Assembly: GCA_030847615.1 (NCBI GenBank)
Contig: JAUMIR010000005.1
Location: 212,768,645 to 212,832,644 of the forward strand
Direction of reading: 5' to 3'
Length of the DNA: 64,000 nucleotides
DNA from: Gambelia wislizenii
Taxonomy: Eukaryota > Chordata > Lepidosauria > Squamata > Crotaphytidae
Shown here: piece by piece, positions 22,263-33,024 of the stretch
How positions within the stretch are numbered: the first letter of the stretch is position 1
Layout: each line of letters opens with the position of its first letter
Position numbers and translations under genes: made by a program
The notes under the pieces: model-generated
What the model saw: only the letters and a program-made list of their open reading frames with translations
Told to the model about the DNA's origin: nothing
The model's database searches: none

Positions 22263-22448
22263 TTATTTGGTATCCCCAGATGGGAGTTCATATTCTTCAA
22301 CAAGCTTATTTCTATCAGAGTTAGTGTCATTACTCATTACTGACCGAGCAGAAGAGGCAGCAAGCTCTCGCAACTGTTTTGTCTGTGTGGTTTCTAGCTC
22401 TTCCAGGCGCTTGCGTAGCAGGGAAACCTCTCTTTGATGCTGTTCCTC
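22263..22448 (-). CDS. CEP83: CEP83 last coding exon with stop
   Basis: The acceptor is ctttggttcaag. It reads [34 protein letters not shown] and on to [11 protein letters not shown], with TAA at 22263-22265 (residues 660-720). The [21 protein letters not shown] block is diagnostic for the CEP83 C-terminus. The roughly 30 residues after it appear to extend beyond the human end as I recall it. Confidence 0.9.
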   Translation of the reverse strand, partial: EEQHQREVSLLRKRLEELETTQTKQLRELAASSARSVMSNDTNSDRNKLVEEYELPSGDTK

Positions 22449-22591
22449 CTTGAACCAAAGGAGGAAAGAATGCATTATATTCAAGGTTTCTAGGTATGCA
22501 TTATGACTGATACTATCATTTTAAAATATATTATAGGTTTATCAACAATAGATAAAGCCATCTGTTCTGTTTTTATCTTCCTGTATTTCAA

Positions 22592-22778
22592 TGATTTGTT
22601 GTGTGCCTTCAAGTTGTTTATGACTTATGTTGATCCTAAGGGAAACCTATCACAGGGTTTTCTGAGGCTGAGAGTATGTGACTTGCCCAAGGTCACCCAG
22701 TGCGTTTCATAGCGAGGATTCAAACCCTGGTCTCCACAGCCGTAGTCCAACATTTAAACCACTACGCCACACTGGCTT
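22592..22778 (-). mobile_element. tRNA-headed SINE (deleted subfamily)
   Basis: Minus-strand copy: ttgttgtgtgccttcaag, then gggttttctgaggctgagag (same deletion as 16854), ggtcacccagtgcgtttcat and ccactacgccacactggctt. Lies in the last CEP83 intron. Confidence 0.8.
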
Positions 22779-23295
22779 CATATTTCAATAATAAATGCAA
22801 CAATTCTGCTACTGAGGCAGGCAGAATAACGATGATGTGATTTGGTTGCAAGTGCACATTCTGCAGCACTGACAACCATCTTAAAATGTATTGCAGGCTG
22901 CAGGTTACCTGCATATATTGTACTACTACACTAGGAGCTTCACCACAGCTATAAACATCAAGAGGTTTCCGTATAGTTTAACACCAAAAGATAACAAACT
23001 CCACATTAGAGCTCACTACAGCAATACAGAATAATAAGGTGTTAACTAATGAGGCTGAGATCCAAAGGTTAGTGTAATGAGCTCTCTGCATGAACAAGGA
23101 GGTCTGTGGTTCTCTGTTTCCATTCCATTTTCCCAATTACTTTGCAGATTCTTTTGTATGCATTCTCATCTCTCTGTCTTTCAGAAACACATCAATTAAG
23201 CTTTCCAATGCCCTGCTACTGCAAGCCTATCTTATTTACTATGATTGCCCAAATGAAACCATATCTTTTGTAATGTCTATTCACTAGTTACCTAC

Positions 23296-23482
23296 ATGCA
23301 GAAGTGGAAAGGGTGCTTCTGTTCCAGGAATCAAAGTTGATGACAGCAGCGTTGGAATGTTCAGTGTATTCAGAGTTGGAATGCTGGGAAACAGAATTAA
23401 TCTGCGGAATTCATTATGTCTCCGCTGCAAATCCTTAAGTCTTTTCTGAAGACGAATATGTTCTTCAAAGGGAACATTCTGC
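23296..23482 (-). CDS. CEP83: CEP83 coding exon 14
   Basis: The acceptor is ggttattttag. One base completes Arg, then [40 protein letters not shown] and a Pro/Thr/Leu-rich linker ending PFPLLH (residues 597-659). The donor is taken as CAT|gtaggt at 23295 because it gives phase 0 and keeps the conserved last exon in frame. The stronger-looking GTAG|gtaact four bases on would shift the frame. Confidence 0.88.
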
Positions 23483-23685
23483 CTAAAATAACCGATAAAA
23501 GATACTTCAAGTAGAATTCTAGCAAAATATTTTAGAATAGAAAGTTGCTTTCATCCAACAAGCAAATGCTGCCATCACTACCTCTTGAAATGGGACAGTG
23601 AATAATTTATTTAGGGACTGATATTAATTTTCAGTAACATTGACAGTAATTGTGTTTCTGAAACATAAAGTAACTCTACATATAC

Positions 23686-23789
23686 CTATTTAGCACCTGG
23701 TTTTCAGTTTCCAGTTCTTCTCTCTTGGCTTCTAAGAGCTCTATCTTCTTCAGCAATTTCTTTTGCTTGTTGTCATTAAGTGTCTTTCT
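23686..23789 (-). CDS. CEP83: CEP83 coding exon 13
   Basis: The acceptor is attattcacag and the donor AG|gtatat. It reads [20 protein letters not shown] then [14 protein letters not shown], ending two bases into Arg (residues 563-596). It is the partner acceptor exon of the GC-donor intron. Confidence 0.93.
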
Positions 23790-23799
23790 CTGTGAATAA

Positions 23800-24930
23800 T
23801 ACAACATATGTGTACTTAGAAGAAAACTGATTTGACTCCCATGCAAAATTTCATTATCTTCTCCATTCTAACAGCACTTTGACCATCAAAAAACCCCCAA
23901 TTCAACCACACATACTCAACAAAGACAGAGGTTGGAAACAATACTGAGCAAATCAGCCTCCTGGCTATAAGAAAAATTCTGAGTACATAGCAAAACACCC
24001 ATGTGACATTAATGTGTTTATGCTCTGTCTTTGGAGGTGGCAGCACATCCCCTTTGGCTTAATAAGATACAAAAATACTGTATACATTCATTGAAAACAG
24101 TGAGAGACTGGTAAGTAAAAAGCAAACAGACCACAATTGAAAAATAAGTACTTGGAACAGAGAATGTGTGTTTCGGGTAATTCGTATCAACAATGCCTAT
24201 AAGGCCACCAAGCAGCTGGAGAAAGCCTTCCTTTCCATCAAATTTTCCATTCATTTCTTTGACATGCAGCAGTGGACAAGTAAATAGGTGGTAATTTACA
24301 AAACATAGGAAATAACTTAGTTTTGATATATTTGAGCATTCTGATTGATTCATTTTAATATGTAACAATCTTTTTTAAAAAAAAAAAACACCAAAAAGTA
24401 CATTTGAAGGTAATGATTTGGTCTGTATTGTTTCTTGATTCTGCATAGTTTCTCTCGTAACCATTAAGCTGTACTGGTAACAGGTAATTACTATTTCATT
24501 TCTGTGATAAGGATATTCTGTTGGCTGCAGTTAGAACCATTATGTAGAATGAGGGAAAACAACATTTGGCACACACATAGTGTGCACCCCTTAACCATTT
24601 GTTTCTACCCGGGACCTTAAGCTTTGCCACTATGGTATCGTGAAGGGAGGCGAAGTGTGGCTTTACTTTTAAAGTGCTAATTTTTATTCAATGTGCACAT
24701 TCCTCACACACTTTGTTTATAAGTCAATACACCCCCGTGGAAACACTACTTTTCTCACTGCTACACTAACAAATTTCAGCAGCAAAATCACAGCAGTGGC
24801 ACAGTGCAGCACTCTGCAAGTTCCAAGGCAGGGCCAAATGGACCACAGACCAGCTGAAAAGACCCATCCCTTGTGTAAAAGCATAATTCAGATAGCCCAA
24901 AATGAAAAGCTTCCTTCATATAGGTTGTGA
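23800..24930. other. CEP83 intron sequence after the GC donor
   Basis: No complete repeat recognised; an A-run lies near 24375. This is the GC-AG intron (24939 down to 23790). Confidence 0.4.
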
Positions 24931-24939
24931 GCCACATGC

Positions 24940-25069
24940 CTTTTTCTGAGCAACTGCTGCTCGGTGCAATTTTTCTTTTGTCTGGTTATATTTCTCTTCT
25001 GTCTCTGTGATACGCTGAATAAGTTTATGTTTTTCCTCTAACCATTCTACTCGCTTGTCTTCCAGATGT
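24940..25069 (-). CDS. CEP83: CEP83 coding exon 12 (followed by a GC donor)
   Basis: The acceptor is ttttcccctag. One base completes Lys, then [38 protein letters not shown] and VAQKK (residues 519-562). The exon must end at AAG (24940) to keep frame with the next exon (RKTLND...). The intron therefore begins GCATGT, a GC-AG intron; no in-phase GT donor is near. GC donors make up roughly 1 percent of vertebrate introns. Confidence 0.92.
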
Positions 25070-25074
25070 CTAGG

Positions 25075-26079
25075 GGAAAAAGAAGCAACAGTTGCCTTGC
25101 AAATCACATCCGCTTATTAGGAAAACTGTATATAGTTAATCACCACCTATAATATCACCAACTTTGTTTCCCACCTAAGCTATGAAGCATATCATATACG
25201 ACTGGACAGATTTAAAGAGCAAATTTCTTATAATTCCTGGACAAAAAGTGTTGAACAATGGGAATAGCAATCTGTTACATGCTGAAACCAACCAACATTT
25301 TGTGTTATGGCCAGAGTTGTAGACTCCTTTATTTTTCTATTATCCAACTCTGACTCTGATTCCTTAATAAAAGGCAAATGTACATTGATTAGTATTAACA
25401 CATTCACTGTAGTAAAAATGGTAACACAATGCATTTCATTAATACCATGTCAATCATCAGGCTACTTAGATTGATAGAACATAAAATACTGTATAATATT
25501 TATTTGATTAAAATTCCAGAACAAGAAAACTTTCCTAAACTCCTATAAAAGTAAATATGCTGCAATGTATGTGGCTGCAAAGATCAAATGTGCACAAGAC
25601 ATGCCCCTTACACCCTCCCAAAGGTCAGCAGGGCAGCCATCATCTCTATTTTGCCACCAGTTTTTAGGTGAATATCTTTAACCATGAATGACTTCGTTCC
25701 TATTTTAAACTATCTTGAAAGCCATTAAAGCAAAAAGGCAGATTAAAAATATACTAGATATATAAATAAATAAATACTATAAAACAGGCAATAAGTGGTA
25801 TTTTGGGCATGTGATCCATGAATTTTTCCATACACATGCAAGCAAACATGATGAATGTGTCTTATTTGAACTTATTCTATAGATAAATGGACATCTTTCA
25901 TCAGGATTAATGTTATAGCACATTACAGTACAAATTTCACATTCAAAGTAACATGCTTTCCTAATACAAAAATGACAGATAAAATTACTAAACTACAATT
26001 ATTAAATTAAATTACATTCTCATTTCTCTGTTCCTAATATCTGCCCAAACCAGGATGAAAGCCCCATTGTATCCCATGC
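25075..26079. other. CEP83 intron sequence, nothing recognised
   Basis: AT-rich, with no recognised element. Confidence 0.4.
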
Positions 26080-26306
26080 TCATATAACTTACGATGGCCC
26101 TATCATAGGGTTTTCTTGGTGAGATCTATTCAGAGGATGTTTGCCACCACTTTCTTCTAAGGCTGAGAGTGTGACTTACCCAAGTAGTTGCCAACATGGT
26201 GCACCAGTTTGCACGGCTGAGTGAGGACTCTGGTCTCCCTGAACCCTAGTCCAATACTCAAACTCAAACCTAGTCCAATATTCAAACTGTAAACATGCTG
26301 GCTCCT
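26080..26306 (-). mobile_element. tRNA-headed SINE, diverged
   Basis: Minus-strand copy with tatcatagggttttcttggt and ggctgagagtgtgacttacc. The head contains a duplicated tagtccaatattcaaact block. Confidence 0.65.
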
Positions 26307-26477
26307 ACTTGTACCAAATAAAAAAGTACTTTCAGTACTTTCAGGTAACAATCCCAATCACATCTAATATGTATTTTAGATCTACCATAACACAGAAAAG
26401 TCATAAGGGATTACTCATAAACTGACTTTTGTAGCAAGAGGTATAATATTAGAAGCATATGAAGGAGGAAATCTTAC

Positions 26478-26635
26478 TTCTCTGACTCTAACTGAACCCT
26501 TTCTGCTTGACTTTGTGCATTTCGACATTCATGTTTTAATCTCTCCAGCATTTCTTTGAGTTTTTGATTGGAATCTAGCAAGTCATTCTCTGATTGTGAA
26601 AGTGAAGCTACTTGGAGCTGCAAATCATGGATGCG
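26478..26635 (-). CDS. CEP83: CEP83 coding exon 11
   Basis: The acceptor is tttcttttgcag and the donor AA|gtaaga. It reads [40 protein letters not shown] and [12 protein letters not shown], ending two bases into Lys (residues 467-518). Coiled coil; [16 protein letters not shown] is conserved in CEP83. Confidence 0.94.
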
Positions 26636-26782
26636 CTGCAAAAGAAATATTTCATAAAAATTATTAATATATTGGCATTAAGAGTTTGAAATAAGAGATG
26701 GAAAAGTTAACTGTTTAAAAATATTTTGCTCCATTACCTGATAACATGATTGAAAAGCAGCCCACTGTCATTACCTATTGTG

Positions 26783-26990
26783 TGTGTGTGTGTCTTCAAG
26801 TCACCTGTCGACTTATGGCAACCTCATGAATTTCATAGGGTTTTCTTAGGCAAGGAATATTCAGAGGTAGTTTTGCCAGTTCCTTCCTCTGAAATATAGC
26901 CCACAGCACCTGGCATTCATTGACTGTCTCCCATCCCTGCTTAGCTTCCAAGATTAGAGGGGATCTGGTGCGTTTAGGGTATGTAGACTA
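26783..26990 (-). mobile_element. 5S-rRNA-headed SINE
   Basis: Read on the minus strand the head matches 5S rRNA (the complement shows gtctcccatccctgcttagc then ttccaagattagaggggatc, the 5S internal promoter region). The 3' part (cttcaagtcacctgtcgact and tatggcaacctcatgaattt) is the same tail type as the tRNA-headed SINE. This fits a SINE3-type element such as the 5S SINEs known in squamates. Confidence 0.75.
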
Positions 26991-27194
26991 TACTTCATTA
27001 CCCGTTTTACACTTGTAAAAAACAGGAAACTTGTTACATTATTTGATGCAGTGCTCATTACTTTCTATTCCTTTTTTGAAAGAAAAACCTTTAAGATTAG
27101 TAAGAGAATGGAATGAAACTTTAAATACCCCTGACAAAATGCCTCTTAAAATGCCTTTAAAGATTAGCACTAGAAAGTAAGTTAAAACCCATTA

Positions 27195-27376
27195 GACCAG
27201 GGTTTGAATCCCCACTCAGCCATGGAAAAACCACCACAGGCTAGTCACACTCTCTCAGCCTCAGAGGAATTCAATGGCAAACCCCCTCTGAACAAATTTT
27301 GCCAAGATAACCCATTGATATGTTTGCCTTTGGGTCACCATAAGTCAGAAACAACTTGAAGGCACAGAACAACGCC
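27195..27376 (+). mobile_element. tRNA-headed SINE, 5'-truncated
   Basis: Starts in the B-box (ccagggtttgaatccccact) and runs to the tail (cagaaacaacttgaaggcac). Head missing. Confidence 0.75.
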
Positions 27377-28608
27377 ACCAATAAAGTAATTTTGCTCTTA
27401 TTGTGTAATTTTTGAAATGTGGTTTCATTACACCTTTGTTGTTCTCAAAAGTAACTAATTGCAAGTAACTGTTACTTGTAACTCTTTGTTCCCAAGCTTT
27501 TTTTGAGACAAAACTATCTCACAGTGCTGTTGCACAAGCTATGAAGTCCATATGGACCTTATTCATCTGCAGAAACTACACATGCTGCTGGCCCTGCTCC
27601 TGCCTACACCAGAGATGCTTGTTCCTTGATATATGAATATTTGGTACAGGCATCTGAAAATGACCAACTACTTGTGCTCAGCTGACCAAGAAAAGATCTC
27701 CACAGAAGACTCCAAAAAACTCTCTGAAAATTTGACTTGACTGGAGTTCTTTTGCAAGTATCTGCATTCAACTAGTTGTCCTTGGGGACATGGCGAGAAG
27801 TATAATCTCACCATACATGTGAAATATACTTGCATAAAGCTATAGAAGGGTTATCTTTTTCCACCAGTGACTCTTTGTCAAGTTTAGATGGCACATGCAG
27901 AAACTGTTTTCATAATAGAAGCTGCTTGAATGAGAAAAAATGGGAAACAGCTCTACTGTCAGATTTCAGAGTGGACAGACGTGTCTGAACAAGTACCCAC
28001 ATGTCAATACTCAGTGGCTTAGTAAAAGAAAGTGAAACTCTACAAGGTGCAGAGTATAATTAAGTGTACAAAGATCCTGATCTTATGACACTAGCTGTGC
28101 AGAGGTAGAGGACAGAAGATAATAGTTCTTCTCACAACACATTGAAAGCCTATGACATTCACTGCCACAAGATCTGATAAGTCACTTTAAGAGAAAATTA
28201 TTAATGAATCCTGTTTGATGGATTCTTTTTACCTATTCCCCATCACGTGAGTGGGAAAAACAGGTACATGCTCATTCAGCCTGTTCCCCTAGTTTGTTCT
28301 TGATGGCTATGTCCCAAGCCCTCCACATATTGAAGGTAAACACAGGAAGAACCAAGCCCAGGGCAATGTGAAACCCTAATCATAGAACCCTGAATCTTAC
28401 TGCACAAAATCAGGCCCAACTGCAGGTCAACACTGCTGCAAATATGAAGGATTCGTTCAAAACTTATATGCCCAACATAAAAAAAAATTAGCAAATAAAA
28501 TTGTATCGCCAACATCTATTGGTTTCAATACCAGCTCCTGCAAATCAACACTGAATGGTCTAACAGATTATCTTGAGAAAACGAAAGGCCATGACTCCAA
28601 ATCATTAC
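27377..28608. other. CEP83 intron sequence, nothing recognised
   Basis: No complete repeat or exon-like segment identified. Confidence 0.4.
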
Positions 28609-28684
28609 CTGTTTTAGATTTGCATTTTCACTTCTCTCTCTTTCTAGTTCCTCAGAATTTGAAGCTTGCTGTTGAAGCTTTAGT
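28609..28684 (-). CDS. CEP83: CEP83 coding exon 10 (short)
   Basis: The acceptor is gatttgtag and the donor CAG|gtaatg. One base completes Arg, then 25 codons LKLQQQASNSEELERERSE and NANLKQ (residues 441-466). The intron before it (5.7 kb) is the longest in the coding part and contains an LTR, two Tigger-like elements and a hAT copy. Confidence 0.9.
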
Positions 28685-28689
28685 CTACA

Positions 28690-30156
28690 AATCAATACAG
28701 TATTGAATTTTAAAACTTTTCTATAAAATAGAAATCACAGTAAACAGATATTTTCAAACTAAATAGTACCTCATACTGGGTGAAATAACAAACTGAATAA
28801 GTGTGCAACACAATGGAAGAAGGTTTTGTCCAATATTAAATCACCCTATAGAGCAGAGATGTGCAAAAAAAATTGCCTCCAAATTGCCTCTAGAAGCTGT
28901 GGGGGATTTTTGCTGCGTGTTTGTTCCCCGAGGCCTTTTTTAAAATCAGGAAGTGAAGAAAAAAGACCTCTTCTGGGACTAAATTGGCTATCAGATCCCA
29001 AAAAATGTAGCAAAAATGCCCTCCACACACCCCACAGGCATTTGGGAGCAAAAGTTTTTTTTAAAAAATTGTGAGGGTTGTGATGTGGGGGATATCACCC
29101 TCCAAGTTCTCCTAAGGGGGCTAACAGTTGTCACCCCAGATTTCTAGGTTTATATTAAAGACTCAGCATAAGATTACACACAGAATCCAATGGAATATTT
29201 TAATAAAGGGTGGTGACCTAATGATTCCAGCTTCTCCCTGAATATGCGGCAAGTGGACATCCAAAGGAATGATATGTGAAAATATTCCACCTAGCTCTAA
29301 TTCAGGGAAAGAACAAAAGACCACACTGATTGTCAATAAAGCAATTACTGCATAAGCAGAAAGGGAAGACAAAAAACATATGTTGTGGATCTGGCTGCTA
29401 AGGTGAAAGTGGCATGCCTTGTATATACCTTGTATCTCAAAAGAAATGTGTCACAAATATGACATAACAATATATTTAAAAGGTATTAAAAATGGGATGG
29501 TGCTATATTTGATTTTCCTGCTTCTTCTTTTCCTTGTTTTCTCCCTTATTTTCCTTATGTCTTGCTCACTGCTCACTTGATTTACTATTTGTTGAATATG
29601 CGGCAGTACAGGTAGGTGACTGAATATATTAAAGGTTCACTGAATGTATTGATTGAAAATCAATAAATGACTTTACTGTATGCACCCCTGAGATGTTTAG
29701 ATAAAAGTCAGGATATATATATTTTACTAAGCAAGCAAGCAAATAAATAAATAAGGTTCATAGCAAGATTCAAAATTCTTAATAGAACTTTTAACCATTT
29801 TAAATCAAAGACAAAGTTAAAGGAAAGGGCAGGGGTGATGTTGTGGAACAACATGGCAATGGAAAACTATGGAATGCAAATTGTTTCAATTCAAGTTTTA
29901 TATACATATTTTTATCAAATTTAATAAAATATACAGTGGTGAACTGGGTCTAAAAATATTGGTTGCTAGGAGATAAAGGGGGTCCACCCACAACTATACA
30001 GATACCATTTAATTTTTATAAGAAATGGGTAATATTTTCAAAAAATACATAAGTGGCAAAAAAAAGTTCAATTACACACCCAAATATAACTACACATACA
30101 AGGCAGGAAAAAAACAAGTGATAAACTATGTAAAGACATAAATTCGCATACACACA
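28690..30156. other. CEP83 intron sequence, unassigned
   Basis: The 28850-29060 part looks like old repeat sequence (low-complexity joins ttttttaaaa). 29700-29760 has aaat/aagc short tandem runs. No element could be named. Confidence 0.35.
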
Positions 30157-30490
30157 TGGTGTCCTCACAAATGGCCTGTGAAGACCTCAAAGCTGCTTGG
30201 CCCACACTCTCCTCACAATGGAGCGGCTATGTGATAGGGGCAAAGGCTGGCTGGCTGGCTTGGCCAGCAATTGCCATTCAATCTGTTCTAGCCATAAATT
30301 GCAGGAGAAAAGTCTTCCTTCCTCCTCCAGTGCCCCTGAGGGAAAGCTCAGCGGATGGTGCAACTGTATCATCATCTATTATTATTACTATTATTATTGG
30401 TCCCAAATCTCAAGTTAAGTCTTGGGGGCCCATGGCAACAAAAGATACGCAAAGGGGGGTGACTGGCAAAGAAAAGGTTAAGAGCCACTG
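30157..30490. mobile_element. hAT-type element copy, opposite orientation, one end missing
   Basis: Matches the inverse of 12415-12958: gtcctcacaaatggcctgtg, ggctggcttggcc and gcaggagaaaagtcttcc in the interior, ending gaaaaggttaagagccactg. It lacks the nested LINE piece, having a tat-rich stretch at that place. Confidence 0.65.
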
Positions 30491-30690
30491 TTGCAGAGGT
30501 ATACACACACACACACATATATATACATGACACAAATACATCTGTAAAGAAGGAAAGGAGATGTATACTGTTAATAGTTATGAACGGTGCTGTGATCTAG
30601 CCTCTTCCCTCTGTGTGTGTGCACTTTATGCACACACTTGGGAGTGTACTAACCAGCTTTATGCACACACTTGGGAGGCAAGGTTACCTT

Positions 30691-31500
30691 TGTGATACAG
30701 TTCAAGAGTTCTTCTAACTGAGAACTCCTAAGCTGATCCTCCCAAAATACACTCTCAGGATCCCTCTAGCCTGGAGATCCCGCCAAGCTATGTCTCTCTT
30801 CTAAGTATGCTGCCACCACTCGCTGAGTTATTTTGCCAGTACAGCAAGAGACTGGAATAATCAGTGGAACTCCTTGCCATTGTAGAGCTTACTCCCCACC
30901 CCTCCCTTCTATCCAGAAGCAGGGAGAATAGAATGACCAAGCAAAGACACATGAACCCTCAGCTATGAAAGAAGAAAGCAAAAGCTTATTTTATTCAAGT
31001 AAGGCTTAAGACACGCAAACCTCTCATGAAGTTCTTCTTCTTCAGGTCCAGTCTTAAAGTTACAAAGATAGCAAAGTATTCAGTTACATTCAGTTAAAGG
31101 AAATAAAACATTCCCTAAAATGTACTCACAATATGATGGATTCAGTCTGTGGATTCAGAGGGCTGTGAGCCACTTGTCTGACCCCAGACTGGCTCACAGC
31201 ATCCTCCATTTTTAGTTCTTTGTTCTCTTATCTCCCCTTGGGACACAAGATGCTTATCCCAAGGCATTCCTCATCTTGTGTTGTACATAGCGTTTATACC
31301 TTTTTTCAAATTGTCCCTCTGCCAGTCCTGATTGGTGAGTTCTGTATCTGGTGATGTGACGTCACTGATGACACTGCTCAGGAGGTGTTGCCTTTTGTAG
31401 CTCCTATCTACCCCTAAAATCAACCCTTTATTTACCTGATGCCGTGCTGGCAAGATAATTGCTGAACTTGCAGGATGATGGGAGCTGCCATAATCACAGG
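30691..31500. mobile_element. Diverged LTR related to the solo LTR at 2146
   Basis: It begins TGTGATACAG and shares, in order, ttttattcaagt, cattcagtta, ggtgatgtgacgtcactgat, cctgatgccgtgctggcaag and gcaggatgatgggagctgcc with the 2146-3094 LTR. No target duplication was found, and the right edge (near 31500) is uncertain. A 24-base direct repeat (atgcacacacttgggag) precedes it. Confidence 0.55.
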
Positions 31501-31768
31501 TGCGTACACACACATGCGCACGCACATAATGCTATACATACTACGAAACCATAATCGGGGCAGAGGGGCAACACAGGACTTCCAATATACCAAGGTACAA
31601 ATGTACAGTCAACCCCACTGTTCAAGAGAATAGTCTGGTCAGTTGAACTACTGAGATGACAACACAGGACCAAAATGGCAACTTCTCAGCCCAACACAAA
31701 ATTGCAGCCATTCCAAACCCACTCAGATGAGCTGGAGAAGGTGGAAAATATAGGCCATAATATACGTA

Positions 31769-31773
31769 CCCAT

Positions 31774-31811
<38 letters not shown>

Positions 31812-31812
31812 C
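31769..31812. repeat. (TC)n-(AC)n microsatellite
   Basis: A run of TC dinucleotides passes directly into AC dinucleotides. Confidence 0.9.
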
Positions 31813-31990
31813 ACCAACAAGCTAGCAAACTAACAAACAAACTGTGAGACACCCAACAAATCACACTCATAGATAAAGAAAAACAAAATGGCAGCTGTGA
31901 TAGAAAAGGGGGGTAAGTAAAGAACAGTGAAGGGGAGGGGAGAGGAGAAAAACAGTGTAAAAGTAGACATTGTGTTATTGTATAAATATA

Positions 31991-33024
31991 CAGTTATCCC
32001 TCCACATTCGCGGGGGTTACGTTCTTGAGACCCCCGCAAATGTGGAAAAACCGTGAATAACAACTGCTCCCGCAACCCCCCCCAGAGGGAGGGAGGCAGC
32101 GGGAGGGTGTCTGGCCAGCCTGGCTGGCCTCTCCGCAAGCCTTCCTGAGGGGACTCCGAGCCTTAGAATACCCGGAGCCTGGTTAGGAAGGCCAGGACGG
32201 CAGCGGGCAGGCGGGTGGGGAGGAGGGTGCGCTGCCTCTCCCTGGCCTTCCGAAGCGGACGCCAGGGCTTTGGAGCCCCGGCGCCCGCTTCGGAAGCCCG
32301 GGGACAGCAGCAGCCGGGCGGGTGAGCAGGCGGGTGGAGAGGAGGCTGCGCTGCCTCTCTCCGGCCTTCTGAAGCGGGCGCCGGGGCTTTGGAAGCCCGG
32401 GGACGGCAGCGGGCAGGTGGGTGAGTACGCGGGCGGGTGGGTGGGGAGGAGGCTGCGCTGCCTCTCCCCGGCCTTCCGAAGCAGGCGTTAGGGCTTTGGA
32501 GCCCCAGAACCCACTTAAAAAGGCCGGGGAAGGCAGCGGGCGGGCGGCTGTCTTCCTTTCCCCGGCCTTCCTGAGTGGACTCCGGGGCTTAGAAGCCTTG
32601 GAGTCCCCTCAGGAAGGCCAGGGAAGGCAGCGGGTGGGCAGGGAGGAGGCTTTCTGAGCGGACTCCGGGGCTTTGGAGTCCCGGAGCCTGCTTAGGAAGG
32701 CCGGGGAAGGCAGCAGGTGGGTGGGAGGGAAGCTGCCCGGCCTCTCCCTGGCCTTCCTGAGGGGACTCCGGGTCTTAGAAGCCTCGGAGTCCCTTTAGGA
32801 AGGCCGGGAAAGGCGGAGGGAGGGAGGGAGGCTGCCCGCCCCACCCCCCCAGCCTTCCTGAGCAGACTCCGGGGCTTTGAAGCCCCGGAGCTGCCTCTGG
32901 AAGGCCAGAGAAGGTGCAGGTAGGAGGTTGCCCCGCCTCTCAGCAGCCTTCCCTAAGGGGCTGGGGCTAAACCGCAAATAATCAAAACCGCGAGTGTGAA
33001 AGCCGCGAATGTCGAAGGGCCACT
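31991..33024. mobile_element. Tigger/pogo-like element, 1.03 kb, with internal GC-rich array
   Basis: The left end CAGTTATCCCTCCACATTCG with the stem cgggggttacg / gacccccgcaaatgtgg, and the right end ccgcgaatgtcgaagggcca, belong to the same terminal family as 41396 and 55443. TA precedes it. The interior is a GC-rich tandem array (separate entry), not transposase. Confidence 0.75.
32138..32910. repeat. About eight tandem GC-rich palindromic units of roughly 85-120 bp
   Basis: Repeat starts (gccttcc or similar) lie near 32139, 32245, 32363, 32471, 32565, 32650, 32751 and 32852. Each unit has a dyad of the form ggccttcctgaggggactcc ... ggagtccctttaggaaggcc, followed by a purine-rich spacer (gggaaggcagcgggtgggcg). 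Spacing is irregular. Confidence 0.8.

Noticed and set aside
26838..26990. 5S rRNA gene
   Set aside because: Only part of 5S is present, diverged and joined to a SINE tail.
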